NCBI GenBank assembly: GCA_035647615.1
Contig: DASRND010000013.1
Span: 1 to 64,000, forward strand
Length of the DNA stretch: 64,000 nt
Origin: Bacteroidales bacterium
GTDB taxonomy: Bacteria; Bacteroidota; Bacteroidia; Bacteroidales; 4484-276
Direction: 5' to 3'
The notes beneath the pieces are model-generated. The model saw only the letters and a program-made list of their open reading frames with translations. It did no database searches and had not been told where the DNA came from. The translations under genes and the position numbers were made by a program. Numbering within the stretch: position 1 is the stretch's first letter; each line of letters starts with the position of its first letter. Shown piece by piece: positions 55,641-63,751 of this stretch.

Positions 55641-56789
55641 TTTCCTGCTCCCGCGGTACATCTGGTATTGCACGTAGCGGCATTCGAGTGGCCCGTTGAA
55701 GAGGATGATTTTACGTGAGGTTCGCAGCCCGACTGATTTCAAAGCCCCAAAGTCGCTGGTGATGAGCCAGGCAGTATATCCTGCAAAGTTTTTTTTGAGC
55801 ACGTCACCAATCATGCGATAAAAGTCGTTGAGATCGGATTTTTGGATGCGTTCGCCGTAAGGCGGATTGGTGATAATCATGCCGGGTTTGTCGGACGGTG
55901 GTGAGCTGTCTTCGAAAGCAACCTGCTTGAGAACAATTATTTTGTCGAAGCCGGTGTTTTTAAACACTTCGTCGGCCTGCGCCAGCACACGCTGATTGAC
56001 GTCGGCACCAAAGAGGCGGCACTGGGCGGGTTGTATGCGGGCATTTTCGACTTCAACAATCTGCGCCCAAAGTTCGGGCTGATAATCGGGCCACGACATA
56101 AAACCGAATTTCTTTCTAAAATATCCTGAAGGCATTTTTTGCGCAATCATAGCTGCCTCGCTAAGTATAGTGCCGGTGCCGCACATCGGGTCGAGCAGAT
56201 CGGTGGCAGCGTCCCAGCCCGAGAGCAGCACCATGCCGGCGGCCAGCACCTCGTTGATGGGCGCCAAACCCTGCCCGCGCCGATAGCCGCGCTTGTGCAG
56301 CGAGTCGCCGGAGCTATCGAGCAGCACTGTTCCCTGGCTACCACTAATGTGAATATGAATGCGCATGTCGGGATCGTCGGTATCTACATTGGGACGACTG
56401 CCCTTCACTTCGCGGAACTTATCCACCACGGCATCTTTTACCTTGAGCGCCACATATTGCGCATGGGTCATTTCGCTGCGGCTCACATTGGCGTTTACCG
56501 CAAAAGTGCCCTCCACAGGAAAAATATCGGGCCAGTCGAGTTTGTAAATCTCACGATAAAGCTCATTTTCATCATTTGCCTGAAATTCTGTAATGAGCCG
56601 AAGCACACGCAACGCTGTGCGACACGTGTAATTGATACGATACATCGTGGCGGTGTCGGCCTGGCAGCGTACTGCCCGCACCAGCAACTGCACTTCACGG
56701 CCACCGGCTGCCGTTACTTCGTCGGCCAGAAGCTGCTCCAGTCCGGCATGCGTTTTTATTATCAGAGAAAAATCGTTTTTATTATTCAA
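55605..56789 (-). CDS. THUMP-domain RNA guanine-N2 methyltransferase (RlmL-like)
   Basis: A 394-residue class I methyltransferase. An N-terminal THUMP domain (about 40-155, with RSEMTHAQYVALKVKDAVVD) precedes the SAM-binding fold with LLDPMCGTGTILSEAAMIA (motif I) and the catalytic IITNPPYGERIQ. The target is probably a guanine N2 in 23S rRNA, as for E. coli RlmL, though TrmN/Trm14-type tRNA enzymes share this design. It matches the RlmL N-terminal half only; the RlmK half is absent, as is normal in Bacteroidota. The extreme C-terminus lies in a quasi-periodic tract. Confidence 0.88.
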   Translation of the reverse strand: MNNKNDFSLIIKTHAGLEQLLADEVTAAGGREVQLLVRAVRCQADTATMYRINYTCRTALRVLRLITEFQANDENELYREIYKLDWPDIFPVEGTFAVNANVSRSEMTHAQYVALKVKDAVVDKFREVKGSRPNVDTDDPDMRIHIHISGSQGTVLLDSSGDSLHKRGYRRGQGLAPINEVLAAGMVLLSGWDAATDLLDPMCGTGTILSEAAMIAQKMPSGYFRKKFGFMSWPDYQPELWAQIVEVENARIQPAQCRLFGADVNQRVLAQADEVFKNTGFDKIIVLKQVAFEDSSPPSDKPGMIITNPPYGERIQKSDLNDFYRMIGDVLKKNFAGYTAWLITSDFGALKSVGLRTSRKIILFNGPLECRYVQYQMYRGSRKVVRDDQEVGSN

Positions 56790-56845
56790 AATTAGTTGGA
56801 GATTATTGGTTTACTCTTTTGTGATTTGCTTGTTTCTTTTGTAAA

Positions 56846-57997
56846 TTATTTATGATTTCTCTTTTTGTCAATTGTTACTTCTAAGTTTTGATCCGTATTT
56901 TTAAAACCCAAAAACTTCTTGATGGTGTCGATACGTTTTTGCAATGAGCCACCTTCGGGCTGAGCCAGCAGAAAAGCAATGGGTTTGGTTGATTCGTAGT
57001 TCTCGAAGATAATTTTAAGACTTGCAATTAAAGGGATGGCCAGCAACATACCTGCCACGCCCCACACCATGCTACCTGCGACGAGGCTGAGGATGGTGAT
57101 AAATGGATTTAATTTTACATAGCCGCCCGTAATGTTGGGCGTGAGTATGTTGTTTTCGGTAAACTGTATCAGCACAAAAAGTGCCAGCACCCACAGGGCA
57201 AGATTGGCAGAGTCGCCGGTGAGCAGCGCAAACATAAGCGGAAAGAAGGCCCCGATCCAGGTACCAAAATACGGAATGATATTGAAAAATGCTGAGATTA
57301 CACCAAACAGAATTGCATATTTTAGCCCAATGATCCATAGCCCAAGCGAATTGATAACCGAGAGGATGATCACCACGACGAAAGCGCCTCCTAGGTAACG
57401 CTGCGATACAAAGGAAATCTCCTTAAGAATTTTGTCGGCACGGCCTTTTTCTTTTGCAGGCACAATGCGGCGCACAAATTCATTAAAGCGCTCGCGGTAG
57501 TAAAGGAGAAAAAAAACATACACCGGCATGATAAACAGTTTGAAAAGTGTTCCGGTGGTAGCCTGGAACACATTGTTAAGCAAATCACTACCTGAAGTGA
57601 AGAGCTGACTAACCTGATCGTCGATAATTTCCTTCTGACGGGACATTTTTAAACCAAAGTTATCTTCTATAAATTGAGAAACTTCGTTGATGTTGGCGAG
57701 TGCTTTTTCCTTCAAAGTGGGAAAATCACCTACAAGCTTTGAAATTTCAGAACCAAAAAATATGGATAACCCCGTCATGACCGCAATCATTAAAATGATG
57801 GTGATAAAGATGGAAAGCCCTTTGGGCACGCCCAGCTTACAAACCCAGTGGCAGATCGGAAAAATCAATGAGCTGATCAACAGCCCGAAAACCAGCGTCA
57901 CCAGGAAGTCTTTGGCAATGATGACAATGAATGCAAAGGCGATGATAAAAACGAGGAGATAGGTACTCCTGACGATGAAAGAAGATCTGCCTGACAT
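56846..57997 (-). CDS. AI-2E family transporter, copy 1
   Basis: A 383-residue integral membrane protein with about eight helices, a cytosolic helical stretch (about 70-150) and the family signature FFNIIPYFGTWIGAFFP near residue 240, followed by NNILTPNITGGYVKLNPFITIL. The AI-2E/PerM family includes putative exporters and sodium/proton exchangers; the name does not prove autoinducer transport. A second member lies at 61105-62199. The C-terminal tail (350-383) is hydrophilic. Confidence 0.85.
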   Translation of the reverse strand: MSGRSSFIVRSTYLLVFIIAFAFIVIIAKDFLVTLVFGLLISSLIFPICHWVCKLGVPKGLSIFITIILMIAVMTGLSIFFGSEISKLVGDFPTLKEKALANINEVSQFIEDNFGLKMSRQKEIIDDQVSQLFTSGSDLLNNVFQATTGTLFKLFIMPVYVFFLLYYRERFNEFVRRIVPAKEKGRADKILKEISFVSQRYLGGAFVVVIILSVINSLGLWIIGLKYAILFGVISAFFNIIPYFGTWIGAFFPLMFALLTGDSANLALWVLALFVLIQFTENNILTPNITGGYVKLNPFITILSLVAGSMVWGVAGMLLAIPLIASLKIIFENYESTKPIAFLLAQPEGGSLQKRIDTIKKFLGFKNTDQNLEVTIDKKRNHK

Positions 57998-58077
57998 ATT
58001 TTTATTTTTTTAATTGATAACTAAAACAAGAGCTTGAAAGGAACGGCTGTAAACTTATAACTATAACAGGCAATGCG

Positions 58078-58085
58078 TAGATTTG
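58078..58085 (+). promoter_or_regulatory. TAGATTTG -7 box of the MazG-like gene
   Basis: A TAnnTTTG match 17 nt before the ATG at 58103. Confidence 0.55.
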
Positions 58086-58102
58086 CCAACAAATTTTAAC
58101 GA

Positions 58103-58432
58103 ATGACACTCCAACAAGCACAGCAAACCGTGGATGCGTGGATCACCACCACGGGCGTTCGCTATTTCAGCGAACTGACCAACATGGCCATCCTCACCGA
58201 AGAGGTGGGCGAGGTGGCGCGCATCATGGCGCGTCGCTATGGCGACCAATCCGAAAAACCAACCGACACGCAGCACGACCTTGCCGATGAGCTGGCCGAC
58301 GTGCTTTGGGTGGTAATTTGTCTGGCCAACCAAACCGGCATCGACCTCACCGAAGCTTTCGCAAAAAACCTTGAGAAGAAAAACCTCCGCGATGCGGATA
58401 GGCACCGGAATAATCCAAAGCTGAAAGGATAG
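58103..58432 (+). CDS. MazG-like nucleotide pyrophosphohydrolase
   Basis: A compact 109-residue all-alpha NTP pyrophosphohydrolase of the MazG/dCTPase superfamily. It should hydrolyse a nucleoside triphosphate to the monophosphate and pyrophosphate to clean the pool. The metal-binding acidic residues are in ILTEEVGEVARIM and DLADELADVLWVV, with the following basic stretch KNLEKKNLRDADRHR. The single-domain size separates it from full-length MazG. The actual nucleotide is unknown. Confidence 0.85.
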   Translation: MTLQQAQQTVDAWITTTGVRYFSELTNMAILTEEVGEVARIMARRYGDQSEKPTDTQHDLADELADVLWVVICLANQTGIDLTEAFAKNLEKKNLRDADRHRNNPKLKG

Positions 58433-58558
58433 GAAGGCGGCAGGCTTGAGGCAGCAGATATTGAAATTTGGAACCTGACGGAAGAAGCTAAAAAAGGTTT
58501 TAAAGATCAGCACTATTTTATTCATTCTCCCAGCTTCGCAACAGGAAGTTTTGTTTTT

Positions 58559-61024
58559 TTGCATTACAGAACTTTGTCATTTTTTAAAAAAAATACTTTG
58601 GCTTTCCGACGTAAAATATTGCTTTTTGCTTTTTGCCTGTTCGTGATGGCTTTTGGCTACAGCCAATCCCACACCATCAGCGGGCGGGTGTTCGATAGCC
58701 AGAGTGGCCAAACGCTGGCATTTGTAAATATTGTGGCCAACAACAGCCGTGCGGGCACCTCCACCGACATCGACGGGCGCTTCACGCTCACCGCCAGCCA
58801 AGAGATTGAGTTTTTGCGACTTTCGTATGTTGGCTATGCACCGGCAACTTTTTATCCGCAAGGCAAGGCAAAGGTGGAAATAATGATGGAGCCGCTGCCC
58901 GTGACGCTTGACATCGTGGAGATCGTGGCTGGCGAAAATCCGGCAAACCGTATCATCCGAAACGTAATTGCTAACCGCGACGCCAACGATCCTGAAAAGC
59001 TCGCTTCGTTTTCATATACTTCCTACGACAAGATGGTGTTTACGGTTGACACGCTCGAAATGCCGGCGCCTGACAGCATAGCAAAAGATTCGTCTGCTTT
59101 CCGTTTGCGGCATTTCCTGAAAGACAAAGATTTTTTTATGATGGAAACGGTGTCGGAGCGCAAGTTTATGGCACCCGACAAAAGTTACGAAAAGGTGATC
59201 GCCTCACGTATCTCCGGCATGCGCGATCCGGTGCTGCTGTTTCTTAGCTCGCAGTTGCAGTCGTCAACTTTTTATCAGGATTTTATTAGAATTGGCGACA
59301 AGAATTACATCAACCCTATTTCTTTGGGCAGCTTGCGCAAATATTATTTCCAGCTCATGGACACCACCTACACCGCCGCCGGCGACACGGTATTTATGAT
59401 TTATTACCGTCCGCGGAAAGATACCAACTTCGACGGCCTGAGCGGCGTGCTCTCCATCAACACGCACGGCTGGGCCATACAAAGTGTGCAGGCCGAGCCA
59501 GCGCGAAACGAAAGCGGAATGACCATCCGCATCCAGCATCTCTACACCCTCATCGACGGCAAACATTGGTTTCCATCCCAACTGAATACCGATATTATTT
59601 TTAAAAATGTAATAGTTAATAATGTGGCGCCTATTGGACGTGGCAAAAGCTACATCCGCGATGTGGTGCTGGAACCGGAACTGGTGCGGCGACAGTTTAA
59701 TCATATCGCCATCGATTACGACCCGCGCGCCGGAAGCCGCAGCGAAGAGTTCTGGCAGCAATTTCGTACCGACAGCCTCTCGCAACGCGAGCAACGCACC
59801 TACATTTTTATGGATAGCGTGGGAAAAGAGATAGATCTCGACGCCAAAGCTGCCACTCTGAAAGCGTTGTTTAACAACCGTCTGCCAATTGGAGTTGTGG
59901 ATATTGACCTGAGCAAGATTATCAAATACAACGATTACCAGGGATTGTACCTGGGACTGGGGCTGATCACCAACGCAAAACTGTCGCAGACTTTCGATGC
60001 CGAAGCTTTCTGGGGCTATGGCTTTGGCAACAAGCGTTCTCAATATGGCGGACGCCTCGGCGTAGTCATCGACAAATACCGCGACTTACGGTTTGATGCA
60101 ATGTATTACGACTTTGTAACCGAAACCGGCGCCACCGAGCCCAACGACGACGACCGACAGAACCTGCTCAACCCGGCCAACTTCCGCTACTTTCTGATAC
60201 GCCGCATGAATCCTACCCAACGCATCAGAGCAGCAGTGGGCTTCAGGGCGCTGCGCTATGCGTCCGTTAATCTTGCGATAAACAGAGATGTAAAACAGAC
60301 CACGGGAGAGTACAGCTTTTTGCCGGAAGGCAATGCCGGCGATGCACAGCGTGAGTTTACCTTTACGGAATTACAAGCTTCGGTGCGGTATGCCTACAAA
60401 GAAAAGTTTATGCAGATGCCCGATAGTAAGATTTCGCTGGGCACACGCTATCCAATCATAAATCTAACCTACGCCCGCGGGCTGAACGATGTGCTGGAAG
60501 GCGATTATTTTTATAATAAAGTGGATTTAAAAATTGCGAAGAAGTTTTATTTCCGATATGTGGGCGAGTCGTCGCTTACGCTAATGGCCGGAGCCATCGA
60601 CCGCCCGCTGCCCGAAAGCAACCTCTACAACGGACGCGGTTCCTTTCGCACATTCACACTCTATGCGCCGCAATCTTTTGCCACACAGCACATGAATGAA
60701 TTTCTGAACGACCGCTATCTTTTCCTGTTTTATACGCACAACTTTGGCAAACTACTTTGGCGCACCAACAAGTTCAATCCCGAATTTGCCATAGCTACAA
60801 ATGCGGGTGTGGGAAGCTTGCAACATCCCGAATATCATCAGGGAATAGTAGCACAACCGATGGATAATCTCTATCTGGAATCGGGTTTGCTGATTAACAA
60901 CATGCTCAATGTGGTGGGCATTTACTCGCTTGGCATTGGCGTTTTTTATCGCTACGGCTATTATGAACTACCCGATACCTTTGATAACCTCGCTTTTAAA
61001 TTATCGATGGTATTTTCATTTTGA
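58559..61024 (+). CDS. DUF5686-type outer-membrane protein with carboxypeptidase-like domain
   Basis: An 821-residue outer-membrane protein. A signal peptide (ending near FGYSQ) is followed by a carboxypeptidase-regulatory-like beta domain (about 38-112, ISGRVFDSQSGQTLAFVNI and RFTLTA). A long strand-rich part, matching DUF5686 by its layout, ends with an aromatic residue (LAFKLSMVFSF). Members sit in the outer membrane and are often found near TonB-type systems; the function is unknown. No ATG starts the frame: TTG at 58559 is the earliest and TTG at 58598 (before AFRRKILLF) is also credible. The ATG at 58646 would cut the signal peptide. Confidence 0.8.
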   Translation: MHYRTLSFFKKNTLAFRRKILLFAFCLFVMAFGYSQSHTISGRVFDSQSGQTLAFVNIVANNSRAGTSTDIDGRFTLTASQEIEFLRLSYVGYAPATFYPQGKAKVEIMMEPLPVTLDIVEIVAGENPANRIIRNVIANRDANDPEKLASFSYTSYDKMVFTVDTLEMPAPDSIAKDSSAFRLRHFLKDKDFFMMETVSERKFMAPDKSYEKVIASRISGMRDPVLLFLSSQLQSSTFYQDFIRIGDKNYINPISLGSLRKYYFQLMDTTYTAAGDTVFMIYYRPRKDTNFDGLSGVLSINTHGWAIQSVQAEPARNESGMTIRIQHLYTLIDGKHWFPSQLNTDIIFKNVIVNNVAPIGRGKSYIRDVVLEPELVRRQFNHIAIDYDPRAGSRSEEFWQQFRTDSLSQREQRTYIFMDSVGKEIDLDAKAATLKALFNNRLPIGVVDIDLSKIIKYNDYQGLYLGLGLITNAKLSQTFDAEAFWGYGFGNKRSQYGGRLGVVIDKYRDLRFDAMYYDFVTETGATEPNDDDRQNLLNPANFRYFLIRRMNPTQRIRAAVGFRALRYASVNLAINRDVKQTTGEYSFLPEGNAGDAQREFTFTELQASVRYAYKEKFMQMPDSKISLGTRYPIINLTYARGLNDVLEGDYFYNKVDLKIAKKFYFRYVGESSLTLMAGAIDRPLPESNLYNGRGSFRTFTLYAPQSFATQHMNEFLNDRYLFLFYTHNFGKLLWRTNKFNPEFAIATNAGVGSLQHPEYHQGIVAQPMDNLYLESGLLINNMLNVVGIYSLGIGVFYRYGYYELPDTFDNLAFKLSMVFSF

Positions 61025-61104
61025 TCTTTTTTTTTATTTAACTTCGCTGCGTAATGATTTTCACACCACTTTTGTAGCGAAATATTTTTTATAAAAAAGG
61101 CTCC

Positions 61105-62199
61105 ATGAACAGAGTTTTACGCATTCTCGGTGGTATTTTGATTGGCGTTTTAGCGCTTTACCTGATTTGGCGCTTTGCCAACATCATCACTTATCTGGCC
61201 ATTGCCATCTTATTATCGTTGATTGGCAGGCCATTGGTGAAGCGTTTCAATGCCATGCGTATCGGACGATTTCATATTCCAAATGCCCTTAGCGCGTTGC
61301 TGGCTTTGTTGGTTATTATCCTGGTCGTACTTTCGTTTGTAGGGATTTTTGTGCCGCTGATTGCTTCACAGGCACGCCTGGTGAACGACATCGACTTTGA
61401 TCTGATAGGAAGCTCCATGCAAAAACCCATCGCCGACGTGGAGATTTTTCTGCGGCAATACAACATCCTCACACGCGAGGAGACCATCCGCCAGCTTTTT
61501 GCGCAGCAGATTGACTCTATTCTTAATTTCGCTTCTTTTTCTAAAACACTCGCTTCCGTTGTCGGCGTCACCGGATCAATGTTTCTCGCTGTATTTGCAA
61601 TTCTTTTTCTCACTTATTTCTTTATGAAAGATTCCTACCTAATTGACGAATTGGTAGATACTCTCACGCCTATCAATTATCAAAACGAAGTGCAGAGCGT
61701 GCTCACACAGTCGAAGCGATTGTTGAGCCGTTATTTTATTGGTTTGATGATAGAACTCACCACCATGATCACTTTGCTAAGCCTTGGACTCACCTTGTTT
61801 GGAATAGAAAACGCCTTGCTGATAGGGTTTTTTGGCGGGCTGATGAATGTGATTCCCTATCTGGGACCTATCATCGGAGCTGCGCTAGGCATAATACTTA
61901 CAATATTTACAGCCCTAAGCACGGGGATGATAAGCGATCTTTTCTCGTCGATATTGATCGTTCTTGGGGTATTTGCTGTGAGCAATCTCCTCGACAATGT
62001 GGTGCTTCAGCCGCTCATTTATTCCAACAGTGTAAAGGCTCATCCGGTCGAAATTTTTCTGGTCATCCTCATTGCAGGAAGCATGGCCGGCATTCCCGGA
62101 ATGATACTGGCCGTTCCTACCTACACGGTTTTGCGCGTGATTGCTAAAGAATTTTTAAGCCAGGTAAAAGTGGTGCAACAGCTCACCAAAAACATTTAA
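61105..62199 (+). CDS. AI-2E family transporter, copy 2
   Basis: A 364-residue paralog of the protein at 56846-57997, with the same layout: two N-terminal helices, a cytosolic helical segment (about 70-150), and five or six further helices. The signature is LMNVIPYLGPIIGAALG near residue 250, and the end LDNVVLQPLIYSNSVKAHPVEIFL matches the family. The two copies in this window differ clearly, so the duplication is old. It precedes the YtxH/holin-like trio on the same strand with a 70-bp gap holding a separate promoter. Confidence 0.85.
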   Translation: MNRVLRILGGILIGVLALYLIWRFANIITYLAIAILLSLIGRPLVKRFNAMRIGRFHIPNALSALLALLVIILVVLSFVGIFVPLIASQARLVNDIDFDLIGSSMQKPIADVEIFLRQYNILTREETIRQLFAQQIDSILNFASFSKTLASVVGVTGSMFLAVFAILFLTYFFMKDSYLIDELVDTLTPINYQNEVQSVLTQSKRLLSRYFIGLMIELTTMITLLSLGLTLFGIENALLIGFFGGLMNVIPYLGPIIGAALGIILTIFTALSTGMISDLFSSILIVLGVFAVSNLLDNVVLQPLIYSNSVKAHPVEIFLVILIAGSMAGIPGMILAVPTYTVLRVIAKEFLSQVKVVQQLTKNI

Positions 62200-62234
62200 C
62201 ACCTTTTATAGTAGTGGATGTAAACGGATTAGTG

Positions 62235-62242
62235 TATATTTG
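62235..62242 (+). promoter_or_regulatory. TATATTTG -7 box of the YtxH-like gene
   Basis: A TAnnTTTG match 27 nt before the ATG at 62270. Confidence 0.6.
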
Positions 62243-62269
62243 TAAGCTTACATTTAAAAACTTAACAAA

Positions 62270-62542
62270 ATGAAAAATTCAACAGGTAGTTTTATTTTTG
62301 GATTATTAAGCGGTGCAGCCCTGGGCGCAGCGCTCGGCATCTTGTATGCCCCCGACAAAGGCGACGTCACCAGAGACAAACTCACTAAAAAAGCCAACGA
62401 TTTGAAAGAAGATTTCGACGACAAATTCGACGATTTGAAGGATTACGTCAACGAAGCTTTGGGCGATATGAAAGAGAGACTGGCCGACGTGAAGGAAAAA
62501 GTTTCGGACGTAAAAGAAAAAGTTCAGAAAAAAGAAGTCTAA
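62270..62542 (+). CDS. YtxH-domain protein
   Basis: A 90-residue protein with a glycine/alanine-rich membrane segment (about 5-27, FIFGLLSGAALGAALGILYAP) followed by a highly charged helix in which DVKEK repeats (DVKEKVSDVKEKVQ). This is the YtxH layout: an inner-membrane anchor with a cytosolic helical tail. Family members are often induced by envelope or stationary-phase stress; nothing here proves it. It begins a trio with the two following small genes. Confidence 0.8.
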   Translation: MKNSTGSFIFGLLSGAALGAALGILYAPDKGDVTRDKLTKKANDLKEDFDDKFDDLKDYVNEALGDMKERLADVKEKVSDVKEKVQKKEV

Positions 62543-62641
62543 TCTATTAGCCCTCCAGCGTCCTGAAAAATTAACGGAATTGTCCGATAAATCCATCAGC
62601 GATTTGAGGACAATTCCTTTTTCATTTTTAACCCACCGGAT

Positions 62642-63043
62642 ATGAATAAGCAAACCTTCGATGCACACCTCAGGAAAATCACCCGAAGCATCAAACAATA
62701 CCTTCAGCTCAAAACCGAACTTTACAGCCTGATCGTAGTGGAGCGTCTTGCCCGAATTTATTCCCATTTCATTGCGGCGCTCATATTTACATTTTTCATC
62801 TTTTTCTTCACCTTGTTTCTCTCGCTGGGTTTCGTTAGTTGGTTTACAGCAATGACAGGCAGAACATTTTTGGGATATCTCATCGTAGCTGCATTTTATT
62901 TGTTGATGGCGCTAATTGTACACGTTTTCAGACGCCGTATCTTTTTCGATCCGATGGTGAAAACGCTTACCAAAACGATCTTTGAAAAAGAGGATGAGCT
63001 TGGCAAAGAACAAATAATGGAGGATCCTTATGAAGAAGATTAA
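62642..63043 (+). CDS. Holin-like (YqjE-type) membrane protein
   Basis: A 133-residue protein with two membrane helices (about 45-70 and 76-98), a helical N-terminus (HLRKITRSIKQYLQLKTELYSLI) and an acidic C-terminal tail. The layout matches the YqjE/phage-holin-superfamily proteins that follow DUF883 or YtxH genes in many bacteria. There is no phage gene in the neighbourhood, so a holin role is unlikely. Its last 14 nt overlap the next gene. Confidence 0.7.
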   Translation: MNKQTFDAHLRKITRSIKQYLQLKTELYSLIVVERLARIYSHFIAALIFTFFIFFFTLFLSLGFVSWFTAMTGRTFLGYLIVAAFYLLMALIVHVFRRRIFFDPMVKTLTKTIFEKEDELGKEQIMEDPYEED

Positions 63044-63296
63044 ATGTCACTCCGATCTGCGTTATCGCAAGCTCTGGCTGCGCAGCGAGATAAGAATAAA
63101 AGAACACCAGATTGTCAGTCAAGTGAGTAATCTGCGCAACGACATCAGCACTGTCAATGTCCGACAGGATGTAGTTAATAATATTGTCAACAACCCGGCA
63201 ACCCTTATCAATACGGCCAAAATCACCTTCGGGTTCATCACCGCTTTGCGCAAGCTTCGCCAGCGCAAGAAAGAAAAGAAACTGAAATCCAAATAA
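63030..63296 (+). CDS. Small basic protein of unknown function (YqjK-like position)
   Basis: An 88-residue strongly basic protein (many K and R in the first 25 and last 15 residues) with a hydrophobic middle (about 50-70: NNPATLINTAKITFGFITAL). It begins within the end of the holin-like gene, which suggests translational coupling. In Enterobacteria the gene after YqjE is YqjK; similarity here is positional only. I recognise no domain. Confidence 0.65.
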   Translation: MKKIKCHSDLRYRKLWLRSEIRIKEHQIVSQVSNLRNDISTVNVRQDVVNNIVNNPATLINTAKITFGFITALRKLRQRKKEKKLKSK

Positions 63297-63322
63297 ATTT
63301 AAACCAATTTCCCGAAAGACTT

Positions 63323-63565
63323 ATGACTCCCATTACCAAAGAAATTTATATCGAAGAGCTGGTGAGTGATTACCCATTTTCAGTTCGTTTCCTCTCGGAG
63401 CGAGGCGTAAAATGCATTGCCTGTGGCGAGCCTATCTGGGGCACACTCGAAGAAGCAGCCCGCGAAAAAGGCTTCGACGACGCAGCCATCGACGAATTGG
63501 TTAATGATCTTCGTGCAATGGACGAAGCAGGAAAACAGGAAGATATGAGTGGTGAAAAAAAGTAG
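63323..63565 (+). CDS. DUF1858 domain protein
   Basis: An 80-residue protein matching DUF1858: an N-terminal ISKEIY-like start (MTPITKEIYIEELVSDYP) followed by FLSERGVKCIACGEPIWGTLEEAA, with C31 and C34 as a CxxC pair. Such domains occur as stand-alone proteins or fused to redox and hydroxylamine-related enzymes, and may bind metal or act in electron transfer. It follows the trio by 26 bp and may be in the same transcript. The role is unknown. Confidence 0.82.
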   Translation: MTPITKEIYIEELVSDYPFSVRFLSERGVKCIACGEPIWGTLEEAAREKGFDDAAIDELVNDLRAMDEAGKQEDMSGEKK

Positions 63566-63569
63566 GTAG

Positions 63570-63645
63570 AAAGTAGCAGAAAAAAAAGCAGAGGCGACTG
63601 CCTGCAAAAGACTGAAGACTGCGAACTGAAAACTGAAGACTTTTT
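63570..63645. repeat. Quasi-periodic ACTGAAGACTG tract
   Basis: A low-complexity run after the DUF1858 stop with imperfect 7-8 nt units (AGACTGAAG, ACTGCGA, ACTGAAA). Confidence 0.5.
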
Positions 63646-63655
63646 TCATTGAATG

Positions 63656-63716
63656 GGTTTGGACGAGGCTGCTCCTCGTCCTGTTTATTTTTACAGGCTC
63701 AGCCTGCAAAAATAGA
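63656..63716. repeat. Composite REP-like hairpin element, copy 2 (inverted)
   Basis: GGACGAGG/CCTCGTCC (63661-63668 with 63674-63681, 5-nt loop) and CAGGCT-C-AGCCTG (63694-63706) occur close together. Read on the minus strand, the order and flanks (CTATTTTTGCAGGCT first, CCTCGTCCAAAC last) match the element at 4091-4184. Confidence 0.7.
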
Positions 63717-63751
63717 TTCAGGAACTGCTGTGAGAAAAACCTGAGAACTCC

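Noticed and set aside
58061-58564. 167-codon minus-strand ORF over the MazG-like gene
   Set aside because: The plus-strand product has clear MazG-type acidic motifs and a promoter box; the antisense frame has none.
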